DNA of 34,671 nucleotides, from contig CAZGLL010000015.1 of the NCBI GenBank assembly GCA_964526225.1, positions 1-34,671 on the forward strand, in the 5' to 3' direction. This DNA is from DRYM01 sp964526225. Lineage in GTDB: Archaea > Thermoproteota > Thermoprotei_A > EX4484-217-1. The notes below the pieces were generated by a model that had not been told where the DNA came from, made no database searches, and saw nothing but the letters and a program-made list of their open reading frames with translations. Numbering within the stretch: position 1 is the stretch's first letter; every line of letters begins with the position of its first letter. This document shows, piece by piece, positions 1 through 7,355 of this stretch. The position numbers and the translations under genes are program-made.

Positions 1-34
1 CTAACATTTGTTGGGGCAACACCAGCAGAATCTA
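1..34 (+). pseudogene. 5' piece of an interrupted TrkA-C-domain gene (partial at window edge)
   Basis: Frame 1 reads through from the window edge (LTFVGATPAES...). If the IS605-type element at about 35-1579 is removed, base 34 joins base 1580 and the frame continues without a break into the TrkA-C domain coded at 1582-1908, the junction codon being AGT (Ser). This is inference: the piece is too short to recognise alone, and without excision the same frame runs on to a TGA at 79-81, so a separate gene ending at 81 is the alternative. Confidence 0.4.
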
Positions 35-180
35 TTGAAAGAGCCTTCTGGCTCGGAATAGGGCTGTTTCAGAGGTTATGATATTTCTAATTGTTTCTGA
101 GCACTTTTAATTACTTGAACAGGTTTTAGCCCTAGGTACTCTAGCGCTAGGATATAAGCTGATACTGAGTGTCTATCTAG
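35..180 (-). ncRNA. Candidate omega-RNA (guide RNA) at the tnpB 3' end
   Basis: In IS605-family elements the RNA that guides TnpB comes from the tnpB 3' end and the right end of the element, and its guide is the flanking host DNA. Here the minus strand past the tnpB stop forms the hairpin at 41-54 and then ends in TCAA at 38-35. The guide would be the minus strand from base 34 downward. That guide behind the TTAC at 1583-1580 is exactly the empty donor site, as the TnpB retention model expects. The 5' boundary is not visible; 180 is a placeholder. Confidence 0.35.
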
Positions 181-1218
181 ACCTAGCTCTTTGGCTATTG
201 CTTCCGCTAGTTTGCTTGTATACGCCGGATTCACATAGAATGCATCGAGACCGTACTCTGGAACGTGAAGGACGAACTCCTCTATAATGCTTGGTTTAAA
301 AATTGAAACCCTACGGTTAAAAGATTTGCTTTTTCTATCGCTACTTCTTACCCACTTTAACTTCAGGTACCCAAGAACTTTAGGGTCTTCAAGAACAATA
401 GTCGATACTCCATGGTGGTACGAATACTTGAGAGCTTCATGCATAACTCTATGAATTAAGCTTCTTCTCTGCTCACCCGTAAGTGTTGGTGATGCAAGTG
501 ATGGATAGTGGAACGTCTTGACATCTCTTAGAATACCTCTCCTATCGATTATTGCTAGATTAACCCTATCAACGTTAACATCCACTCCAGCGATATTCTT
601 ACCAGCAGGTTCCTCATACCTCCGTCTATGAGCTAGATACAGTTCATAGGGTATGTTTACTTGAAGCTCAGCGTATACCCTACCAGAGCTCATATCGAAA
701 GCAATAAGTCTAGCAAGGTAGCCGAGTTTACAGCTCATGCTTAGTCTGGCAACACTCTTGAATAACCTACTGTATATCCTTGGCACTCTAACGCTTACTT
801 CGTATCTGTTCCATGATGCTCCATTAAACAACACTATCTTCACTTTATCTTTACTGACAAGTCTTATGTTCCGATTACCTTTATCCTCAGGCCTAGGAGA
901 ACCTCTCGAGCAAAGAACCCACCAATCACTAAGCTTCACGTTATTTAAATCGATACCTAGTGCTTTTGCCGACTCAATAATTTCACGAACCATGAGGACA
1001 GCTCCATCAGCATACCTCTTATTCCCTATAACGCTGTAAGTTGCCTTATATAGAGATGTTGCATCTGTAACACCTTTCTTAGCACACCCTAATGCCTTAG
1101 TAACTCCAGCCTTAAACCTAGAAGCTGATAAGTAGAAGTAATGAGCTAGCCCATTTTCCAGCACAACTTTGGCACGTATCGTCACTTCTCTTGGTGGTTC
1201 AGCTTTCTTTGGGCACAT
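76..1218 (-). CDS. tnpB: TnpB-like RNA-guided nuclease of an IS605-family element, no zinc ribbon
   Basis: A 380-residue protein of the TnpB/OrfB family. The three RuvC motifs are present: D213 in GVDVNVD, E277 in VLEDPK, and D348 in LGLDRHSVSAY with the usual Ala-rich helix after it. The NPAYTSK motif that normally leads into the zinc ribbon (CxxC...CxxC) is at about 330-336, but the ribbon is absent and the chain goes straight on to RuvC-III. The catalytic triad looks intact, so this is not an obvious dead derivative. The start ATG is preceded by GGTG and seven bases, lying inside the upstream small gene, which overlaps it by 20 bases; the two are probably translationally coupled. Known members cut DNA next to a short TAM using a guide from the element end. 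Function here is inferred from the family. Confidence 0.85.
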   Translation of the reverse strand: MCPKKAEPPREVTIRAKVVLENGLAHYFYLSASRFKAGVTKALGCAKKGVTDATSLYKATYSVIGNKRYADGAVLMVREIIESAKALGIDLNNVKLSDWWVLCSRGSPRPEDKGNRNIRLVSKDKVKIVLFNGASWNRYEVSVRVPRIYSRLFKSVARLSMSCKLGYLARLIAFDMSSGRVYAELQVNIPYELYLAHRRRYEEPAGKNIAGVDVNVDRVNLAIIDRRGILRDVKTFHYPSLASPTLTGEQRRSLIHRVMHEALKYSYHHGVSTIVLEDPKVLGYLKLKWVRSSDRKSKSFNRRVSIFKPSIIEEFVLHVPEYGLDAFYVNPAYTSKLAEAIAKELGLDRHSVSAYILALEYLGLKPVQVIKSAQKQLEIS

Positions 1219-1357
1219 AGATATGCACCACTACCTTCTTCCCCCTGAACTTCTCAAGTTTCTTAGCGACATCTTTTGGTATGTAGATACCCAAGTAACC
1301 AGCACCAACATTCGTTAAAGTAGCTTCAAATATGTAGACCTCGTAGCTCACATACAT
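1199..1357 (-). CDS. Small AbrB-like protein overlapping tnpB
   Basis: A 52-residue ORF with ATG at 1357 and TGA at 1199-1201, ending YLGIYIPKDVAKKLEKF, then GKKVVVHIYVPKES. The pattern of a YIP strand, a short KKL helix and a GKKV.V strand resembles a half-barrel of the SpoVT/AbrB (MazE-like) DNA-binding fold. It lies 30-40 bases behind a TATA box (1389-1396), so its leader is only about 10 bases, and its end overlaps the tnpB start by 20 bases in another frame. This suggests a two-gene operon in which the small protein could regulate the element or assist TnpB. Recognition is by pattern only and the role is not known. Confidence 0.6.
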   Translation of the reverse strand: MYVSYEVYIFEATLTNVGAGYLGIYIPKDVAKKLEKFRGKKVVVHIYVPKES

Positions 1358-1388
1358 CCCCTACAGTAGTTAAACTTATAAACTACAG

Positions 1389-1396
1389 TATATAAA
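1389..1396. promoter_or_regulatory. TATA box in the IS leader, usable on both strands
   Basis: TATATAAA reads as TTTATATA on the minus strand, a good archaeal TATA box for the 52-residue gene and tnpB (expected start near 1366). On the plus strand the same box would start a transcript near 1416, at the first base of the CTGCTCAGC arm of the folded region. Direction of use is not decided by sequence. Confidence 0.5.
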
Positions 1397-1416
1397 ACTT
1401 ACCACGAGGAATCCGT

Positions 1417-1569
1417 CTGCTCAGCTCAACCCCGTGGGTGCCGACTGTTGGCATCTAAGGAGAGAAGTCGATACGAAGGTGCCTGCGGAGTGCTGAGCAG
1501 GATAGGGCGTGATGAACCGCTTGCCGTAATTAGAAGTATTCAAAAACGACCAGAAGTAACGGCAGGCGG
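1417..1569. ncRNA. GC-rich folded region in the IS left end, possible structured RNA
   Basis: About 150 bases of markedly higher G+C than the surroundings. Arms CTGCTCAGC (1417-1425) and GCTGAGCAG (1492-1500) pair perfectly over nine bases; inside them CGACT (1442-1446) can pair with AGTCG (1466-1470). A second hairpin joins 1517-1527 to 1559-1569 over eleven bases with one G-T pair, its loop carrying AGAAGTA twice. The second hairpin suits a subterminal left-end hairpin recognised by TnpA. The first exceeds that need, and in AT-rich thermophiles GC-rich noncoding DNA often marks RNA. Strand and function are unknown. Confidence 0.4.
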
Positions 1570-1579
1570 GGAACGCTAA

Positions 1580-1908
1580 GTAAGGGCTACATAATATCGA
1601 TGATTAAAGTTAAGGAGGGTGGTTGGCTAGCAAATAGGAAATTAAGAGACCTAAAACTGAATGAGGAAGGAATACTTGTATTAGCAATATATAGGAAAGT
1701 TAATGGTGAAGAGAAATTCATTGGAGCGCCACGTGGAGATACAGTACTAACACCGGGAGATACGATAGTATGTTATGGACCCGAAGACACATTACTTAGC
1801 TTACCGAAGAGGCTTAAAGGTCCTATGGGAGATAGAGAGCATAAAGAAGCGGTAATTAGAGAGAGAATTAGGGAGAAAAGAAGAGAGCTTACGGGAGGGT
1901 ACGATTAG
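1580..1908 (+). pseudogene. TrkA C-terminal (RCK_C) domain remnant of a membrane protein gene
   Basis: The reading frame gives SKGYIISMIKVKEG, GGWLANRKLRDL, and IGAPRGDTVLTPGDTIVCYG. This is the TrkA-C ligand-binding fold as found at the end of about 220-residue membrane proteins (three membrane helices followed by TrkA-C). Similarity begins at SKGY, upstream of the first ATG (1600), and stops at the element boundary, so the N-terminal membrane half is missing and the gene is probably broken. The C-terminal tail is charged (REHKEAV, IREKRREL). A truncated protein from ATG 1600 (102 residues) could still be made. It ends 4 bases inside the convergent uppP. Confidence 0.65.
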
Positions 1909-2681
1909 GAGATCAGAGAAACACCGGTTATTAACACCATAAGCGCTCCTATAGATAACATGAAATAGTGTATTGGAAGCTTTTTTGCTAAAGAAACCAT
2001 TACACCTATCGAAATAAGACCTGAAATAAACGAGGCCATCAATCCTATGATGCCAGTAATGCCAATTTGGGATTCTAAAGAAGCATAAGCTCCTGCAATA
2101 ATTATTACTGGGATTGAAGCTAGAAAGCTAAGTTCAACAGCTCTTTCAGGCTTAAAACCTAGCCATAGAAGTAAGGCTATCGTTATTCCGCTTCTAGAAA
2201 TTCCGGGAATTACTGAAACACCTTGTGCTAACCCTAAAACCATCATATCCATTAATGTAACATTCTTTCTACTGGCATTTCTTTTTCTCACCTTAAAGGT
2301 TATGATACCTGTAATTATAAGTAGAAAACCTATACTTAGCGAAACAACATCTAAGCTTAGCTGCCCAATTATTTTTGTGTAAAAGTAATAGATCGGATAA
2401 CCTACCACAATACTTACTAAGGTAACACAGACCCAGAATTTTAATAGGAAAAACGATGCTTTTAACTCATTAATTATTTTCTTGCTGAAGAAAACAATAG
2501 CTGATAAAACAGTTCCTAAGTGAAGAAAGAAAGCAAAGGAATAAGCTCCAGCTAAGTTCAGAGAAGAAATTTTAGCTAGAAAAACCATAAGCTGGCCACT
2601 ACTACTTACAGGAAGCCATTCAAGAATACCTTGCAAAAACCCGGCAATGAGCAAGTTAAGTAGTGTGTTTATATTTGCCAA
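1905..2681 (-). CDS. uppP: Undecaprenyl-diphosphatase family protein UppP/BacA
   Basis: A 258-residue integral membrane protein. It carries the two family signatures: QGILEWLPVSSSGQ at residues 17-30, including the QxxxE metal site, and VIPGISRSG at about 157-165 with the catalytic Arg. The family removes the terminal phosphate from polyprenyl diphosphates; in archaea the substrate would be the dolichyl-type carrier used for N-glycosylation, on the outer face of the membrane. The start is TTG at 2681 with GAGGTA seven bases ahead. Minus-strand TATA-like AATTTATAGA lies at 2714-2723. Its 3' end overlaps the converging TrkA-C remnant by 4 bases. Confidence 0.9.
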   Translation of the reverse strand: MANINTLLNLLIAGFLQGILEWLPVSSSGQLMVFLAKISSLNLAGAYSFAFFLHLGTVLSAIVFFSKKIINELKASFFLLKFWVCVTLVSIVVGYPIYYFYTKIIGQLSLDVVSLSIGFLLIITGIITFKVRKRNASRKNVTLMDMMVLGLAQGVSVIPGISRSGITIALLLWLGFKPERAVELSFLASIPVIIIAGAYASLESQIGITGIIGLMASFISGLISIGVMVSLAKKLPIHYFMLSIGALMVLITGVSLIS

Positions 2682-2793
2682 CAGGTTTTACCTCTAATGA
2701 ATCTAAATAGTAAAGTCTATAAATTTCTTATAACTCTATCCCTACAGCTCCTCAATAACTGAATGTTTAAGATGCGGTTAGGGAAGGGAAAGT

Positions 2794-3660
2794 ATGAAGA
2801 GAGAGATTTATGGTGTTTCAGCATTATTACTAACAACAGTATTGTGGGGTTCGTCGTTTCCGGTAATAAAGCTTGTAATGTCAGAAATTTCCGGATACAC
2901 TTACACATGGATTAGAAGCTCATTAGCCTTACTAATCTTATTTCCATATGTACTACATGTTTGCAGCACAGGAAAAGTAGGTAAGGAAACAGTTAAGGGA
3001 GGGCTTCTCGCAGGAATCGCTTACGCATTAGGACTTTGGCTTCAAGGTTGGGGTACTAGCTATACTACGGCTTCGAACTCTGCTTTCATTACGGGTTTAA
3101 ATGTTGTATTCGTACATACATATGTAGCTTTTGTTCTAAGAGACTATAGTTGGAAACTTGCCCTTTCACTCTTATTGTCGGTAGCTGGTCTCTACATGTT
3201 AACGGTTCCATCAACGGGATTCAACATAGGTGATTTTCTGGTTCTCCTAGGTGCAATAATGTGGGCAGCTCAAATAATAATTATCGATAAATATAGTAAT
3301 AGTAATCCGTTTGCCTTTACATTTTTCGAAATGATGCCTGCGCTTGTTTTTGCAATACCGAGTTTGTTAAGTGAAAACGTTTTAGCAATAAACTTAAACA
3401 TAATAGGGCTACTACTGTACTTAGCGTTTTTCTGTAGCGTTTTAGCGTTTTCGCTACAAGTTTATGGACAACGCTTCGTGAATCCTGCTGTAGCAGCAAT
3501 AATTTTCCTCTTAGAACCGGTTTTTGCAGCATTTTTTGCATATGCTCTATTAGCTGAAACATTTAATGCTGAACAAGCCTTAGGGGCAACATTAATTCTA
3601 GTAGCAATGTTCATATCAACAATTAATCATGAGAAGAAACAAAAGAAAAACCTATTTTAA
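2794..3660 (+). CDS. EamA/DMT-family membrane transporter
   Basis: A 288-residue protein with about ten membrane helices in two similar halves, typical of the drug/metabolite transporter superfamily. The N-terminal half has LWGSSFPVIK and the second half has AAIIFLLEPVFAAFFAY, the family's LEPV motif. Members export amino acids, nucleotides or other metabolites; the substrate cannot be told. The start ATG follows a purine-rich GGGAAGGGAAAGT. It stands alone between uppP (divergent) and the MFS gene. Confidence 0.85.
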   Translation: MKREIYGVSALLLTTVLWGSSFPVIKLVMSEISGYTYTWIRSSLALLILFPYVLHVCSTGKVGKETVKGGLLAGIAYALGLWLQGWGTSYTTASNSAFITGLNVVFVHTYVAFVLRDYSWKLALSLLLSVAGLYMLTVPSTGFNIGDFLVLLGAIMWAAQIIIIDKYSNSNPFAFTFFEMMPALVFAIPSLLSENVLAINLNIIGLLLYLAFFCSVLAFSLQVYGQRFVNPAVAAIIFLLEPVFAAFFAYALLAETFNAEQALGATLILVAMFISTINHEKKQKKNLF

Positions 3661-3791
3661 ATCTAAACTTTTATGATAAACCCAGTTTCATTAGAATCCC
3701 TATCTTCTAAGCGAACATTCATAATTCGTAACAATCACTATAATGTTTAGCTTCTCTACGAAAACTCCTCCTTGCTAACACTATAGTAAGG

Positions 3792-3799
3792 TTTAAATA
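3792..3799 (+). promoter_or_regulatory. TATA box for the MFS gene
   Basis: TTTAAATA preceded by AAGG, with an expected transcript start near 3820. This gives a leader of about 45 bases that contains GGAGGT (3819-3824) and a possible 17-codon leader ORF at 3839-3892. Confidence 0.55.
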
Positions 3800-3866
3800 C
3801 CTCACTATTTATGGGGGTGGAGGTAAGATTCAGAAGTAATGCGTATGCGTGGTAAGTATTTAATTA

Positions 3867-5252
3867 ATGTTTGGAAAGAAAATGTTGTTTAGGCAGAATA
3901 AGATAAACCTTCCTAAGTTTGGGGTTAGTAAGTTTACTTTTCTTTCATTCTCCACTGAGGCCCTTATTGCTGGATTCTATGTTGCGGTAACTAGAAGTAT
4001 TACTCCAATATTTCTAGTGGCTAACGGATACAGATTAGAAGATATATCGTTAATAAACGTTTTCGCTGGACTATTTTCCCTACTACTTGGACTCTTACTC
4101 TATAAGCATGGTTCTAAAGCTATTTCAAAACCTAGATTACTAATCACCCACACTATGGAAAGAATATTGTGGTTTACAATACCTTTCATGCTAGATAATA
4201 AGTTGCTACTAACGCTAGTTTATGGTTTAGCTGTAGCTTCAACTCTTCCAACAAGCATTTACATGCAAACTACAATTCTAACATCATTTAATGGAGTAAG
4301 TTATAGGAGGATTGTCGGTGTAAGAAGCGCACTCGGCGCTTTCTCAAGCATTCTAGGACATGCATATGTTGTTTCAACATTAGCTATGAGAGCTAATGGA
4401 AGTAAATATTTGAACCTTTATGAAACAGCATTCGTAATAGGGATGTTATCAAGCATAGTTGTAGCTTTAACACCAGCTAATATCTTTAGAAACGGTAAAA
4501 CAATGATTCGTAATGGTAGTTTATATGCTGAAGCGAAAGCAACCAATACGTTCATATTGCTTGTAACGGTAATTTCATCATACATGCTTCTAAATATGGC
4601 TTGGACACCTAGAATAATGAATGATCTCGAAGCTCCAGATTATATGGCTGCTTCAATAGGTTTTGTTCAAACAGTAGCATCCATAGGTTCAAGCTTCTTT
4701 TGGATAAACAGAAACACTAAGACATACAGGGCAGCCTTAGTACTTTTAGCTTTCATGCCCTTATTAGTCTCCTTCACATTCCAGCCGGAGCTCCACATAT
4801 TACTCGCATTAATTTATGGGTTCTCTGTTGTTGGCGTAAACATGTTCGCGGCGAGAATATATAGTGACTTAATAGGTGAAATTGGCGTTTTTAGAACAGG
4901 AACGCTGCTGGCAAGTATGAACTCCCTTGCATTAACATTAGCTAGTATTGTAGGATTCATGGTTTCAGCTTCACCATCAATGGTTTTCCTTGTTTCAGCA
5001 CTATTGGGAACAGTAGGGCTGATCATAGCATTAACAGGTTTTCCAGAACTAGCAATAATTCCGGAAAACTATGTACAGCTATATTCGAGAATAATGTATC
5101 AAACGGGTATTTCAAGCTATAACTTAGCAATATACGCTATGTCAGAATCGGCTAAAGCGACCTTGAGAATTGTAAGTTTAAGCCTTATGCTCATGCTTTT
5201 ATTCATAATTTACAGAACAATATACTATATTATGGTTATAACTGGAAGGTGA
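3867..5252 (+). CDS. Major facilitator superfamily-like membrane protein
   Basis: A 461-residue protein with about 11-12 hydrophobic helices and a short charged loop after helix 2 (LYKHGSKAISKPRL), as expected for the MFS fold. Substrate is unknown. The ATG at 3867 is directly preceded by an in-frame TAA; an in-frame ATG six codons on (3882) follows GGAAAG and may be the real start. The next gene begins 6 bases after the stop, so the two form an operon. MFS assignment rests on helix pattern rather than a decisive motif. Confidence 0.65.
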   Translation: MFGKKMLFRQNKINLPKFGVSKFTFLSFSTEALIAGFYVAVTRSITPIFLVANGYRLEDISLINVFAGLFSLLLGLLLYKHGSKAISKPRLLITHTMERILWFTIPFMLDNKLLLTLVYGLAVASTLPTSIYMQTTILTSFNGVSYRRIVGVRSALGAFSSILGHAYVVSTLAMRANGSKYLNLYETAFVIGMLSSIVVALTPANIFRNGKTMIRNGSLYAEAKATNTFILLVTVISSYMLLNMAWTPRIMNDLEAPDYMAASIGFVQTVASIGSSFFWINRNTKTYRAALVLLAFMPLLVSFTFQPELHILLALIYGFSVVGVNMFAARIYSDLIGEIGVFRTGTLLASMNSLALTLASIVGFMVSASPSMVFLVSALLGTVGLIIALTGFPELAIIPENYVQLYSRIMYQTGISSYNLAIYAMSESAKATLRIVSLSLMLMLLFIIYRTIYYIMVITGR

Positions 5253-5258
5253 AGAGCT

Positions 5259-5843
5259 ATGGAGAACCCGGTTTTAGAAGCTTTACAACTAACTTTTGAA
5301 GAATTAACTTTCTTCTTGCCGAAAATACTTTTCTCGATAGGGATCTTAGTGATTTATGTGCTAATAGCCTTAGCTATAACTAAAATTATTAGAAAAACCG
5401 TTAGGATCCTCAAATTAGACGAAATATTCAAACCGTTCCTAAAGGAAACCATTAGCATTTCAGATCTAATAGTATTTTTCGTAAACTTAGGTTTAGCGTT
5501 ACTAGCAATGTACACTTTAACATCAATATTGCTTCCAGAATACTTGCATGCCCTTACTTCGATCATAGAGTATGTCGGGAGAATTATTAGCATAGTTTTC
5601 ATAATATTTTTCACATTTATTCTGCTAAACTCTATAATTGAAAGAATCAAAATGGAAACTAAAATGAAAGGATTCATGCTTCTCATGACACTTTTCATAA
5701 CGCTGATTCTCATAATAGATGTCACAGCTATTTCCGAAGAAGTTAAAGCATCACTAACATGGGGTATAAGTTTAGGGCTTGGATTAGCAATAGGTGTTTT
5801 TGCTGCATGGTATTTCTTCCGCGAATACTTTAAAGGAGAGTAG
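5259..5843 (+). CDS. Small membrane protein resembling the MscS-family N-terminal helices
   Basis: A 194-residue protein with five hydrophobic segments. ISISDLIVFFVNLGLALLAM resembles the conserved TM helix repeat found in MscS-like channels and related proteins. The beta domain and cytoplasmic vestibule of MscS are absent, so it is not a full channel of that type. The start ATG is preceded by GGTG and exactly seven bases. Cotranscription with the MFS gene (6-base gap) suggests a joint role, which is not known. Confidence 0.6.
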   Translation: MENPVLEALQLTFEELTFFLPKILFSIGILVIYVLIALAITKIIRKTVRILKLDEIFKPFLKETISISDLIVFFVNLGLALLAMYTLTSILLPEYLHALTSIIEYVGRIISIVFIIFFTFILLNSIIERIKMETKMKGFMLLMTLFITLILIIDVTAISEEVKASLTWGISLGLGLAIGVFAAWYFFREYFKGE

Positions 5844-5939
5844 GTCCAAACGAAAACATCCTATATGGGCTTGTTCATAAGTTAAGTTATTTGCTTCTAA
5901 CATCCATAATGGGTAAGTTAAACCAGCTTCAAAATAAGT

Positions 5940-7259
5940 TTAAACCACTTTTTTAGCAAGTTTAGTGAAGATCTTCTTAAAAACTATTGCAAAAATTATC
6001 CCTCTCAAGTATACATCTATAAACATAGCTATCCAAGCGCCGATAACACCTAGAAACCCTATTAATATTGCTGCTGGTATTATTCGGAAAATGTATAAGC
6101 CTATAGCATTAATTGCCATAGGGACTATAGTGTTTCCTCCCCCTCTTATTCCCCCACTTAATGTCATAGCTAAGGCTAAACCTGGCTCACTTAAACCAGC
6201 TAATATTAGATATATGGCAGCTAACTTAGCAACTTCTTGTGTTGGAGAAAAAGGTTTAACAATATAGTAGGATGATATGGCAGCAATTAAACCTAGAAGA
6301 GCCATTACTACTGTAGCTACCTTAGCTGTTTCCCAACATACTTCCTTTGCTTCACTTATGTTTCCAGAACCTATTCTTTGACCTACTAGAGAAGAAGCAG
6401 CAACCATAAACGCGAAGCCAGGCATGTAAATGAAACTTTCAATCCTAATACCTATCTGGTGGGCAGCTAATGCGACTTCACCGCATCGAGCAATGAAGGC
6501 TATGTACGCGTTACCTCCGATGGAATGTATTGCTCTTTCAATTGCTGTCGGTGCTCCAAGCTTAACTATTTTGGTAACATATTTTTCCTTAAGGCTGAAT
6601 ATTGGAGCAATACCTGTAAGTTTTAGAAAGAAGAATTCTAAAGGCACAAGATATGCTATGGAAAGTACAGTAGCTAATGCCGCACCTTTAACACCTAGAG
6701 AAGGCATCCCAAATAAGCCGAATATAAGTATGGGATCAAGCACTATGTTCAGTGTTGTACTAGATAATATGGCTACCATAGAATGCTTTGTCGCACCAAT
6801 AGCTCTAAGTGAAGAATCCATGAGAAAGGCTGTAGCCATTAAGGGTAATCCAAGAATTCTCATGGAAAAATAAGCTACGCCATTCTCAATAACTTCAGGA
6901 TTAGATCCAGCTATTAAGCTGATAAGAGGTAGGGAATTGTAACGTACAATCTGGGAAACAATGAATGTTACAAGTAAACTGTAAATTATTGTTTCGCCAA
7001 TTGCTTTTCTTGCTTTATGAAGTTTTTTCGCGCCATAGCTTTGGGCAACATAAACAAGTAATCCTATGGAGAAAGGAATTATAATTACAAAGAAAAGCCA
7101 TGATAAATAAGAGCCAACGCCAACACCTGCTAAGGCAGCTGTTCCAAGTTTTGAGACAAAATAAGTATCGGTTATAGAATATAAGCTATCGCTAAGCTCA
7201 CTAATAATCATAGGCCAAGAAATCCTTATAACTTCCCTAACCAATCTTCTATCGCTCAT
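5940..7259 (-). CDS. MATE-family efflux transporter
   Basis: A 439-residue protein with about twelve membrane helices in two halves. The start region RISWPMIISELSDSLYSITD and the following TYFVSKLGTAALAG are the family's first-helix pattern, and the second half has KLGAPTAIERA and HQIGIRIESF. MATE proteins export cationic drugs or metabolites using Na+ or H+ gradients. The start ATG follows GGGCAAGGGAC. A minus-strand TATA box (TTTTATAAG) lies around 7317-7325. It converges on the MscS-like gene with about 95 bases between stops. Confidence 0.9.
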   Translation of the reverse strand: MSDRRLVREVIRISWPMIISELSDSLYSITDTYFVSKLGTAALAGVGVGSYLSWLFFVIIIPFSIGLLVYVAQSYGAKKLHKARKAIGETIIYSLLVTFIVSQIVRYNSLPLISLIAGSNPEVIENGVAYFSMRILGLPLMATAFLMDSSLRAIGATKHSMVAILSSTTLNIVLDPILIFGLFGMPSLGVKGAALATVLSIAYLVPLEFFFLKLTGIAPIFSLKEKYVTKIVKLGAPTAIERAIHSIGGNAYIAFIARCGEVALAAHQIGIRIESFIYMPGFAFMVAASSLVGQRIGSGNISEAKEVCWETAKVATVVMALLGLIAAISSYYIVKPFSPTQEVAKLAAIYLILAGLSEPGLALAMTLSGGIRGGGNTIVPMAINAIGLYIFRIIPAAILIGFLGVIGAWIAMFIDVYLRGIIFAIVFKKIFTKLAKKVV

Positions 7260-7355
7260 GTCCCTTGCCCAAATAGGAGTTCATTAAAAATTTTCTAATA
7301 TACCATACAGCATTTTCTTATAAAACTTAGCGCTCAATGACCTAGTTGGTCAAAA

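Larger units (their letters stand above)
35..1579 (-). mobile_element. IS605/IS1341-type element carrying tnpB only
   Basis: The element lies on the minus strand. At its right end (low coordinates) there is a perfect hairpin, GAGCC-TTCT-GGCTC at 41-54, followed on the minus strand by TTTCAA, which contains TCAA, the right cleavage site known for IS608. At its left end the minus strand reads CTTAC just outside base 1579, matching the TTAC target of IS608, with an 11-bp hairpin (1517-1527 with 1559-1569, one G-T pair) about 10 bases inside. There is no tnpA and no target duplication, as expected for this family. Removing 35-1579 restores an open frame across the site. The exact ends are inferred from these marks; the presence of a TnpB element is certain. 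Confidence 0.7.

Noticed and set aside
737..1039. Plus-strand ORF of 100 codons inside tnpB
   Set aside because: It is antisense to the RuvC-bearing gene, has no ribosome site, and its composition follows from the tnpB codons.
1400..1579. GC-rich folded segment as RNase P RNA, SRP RNA or a C/D box RNA (GTGATGA at 1510)
   Set aside because: The RNase P P4 pairing sequences and the SRP domain IV pattern are absent, and no D box CTGA follows GTGATGA at a fitting distance. Position inside the IS left end explains it better.
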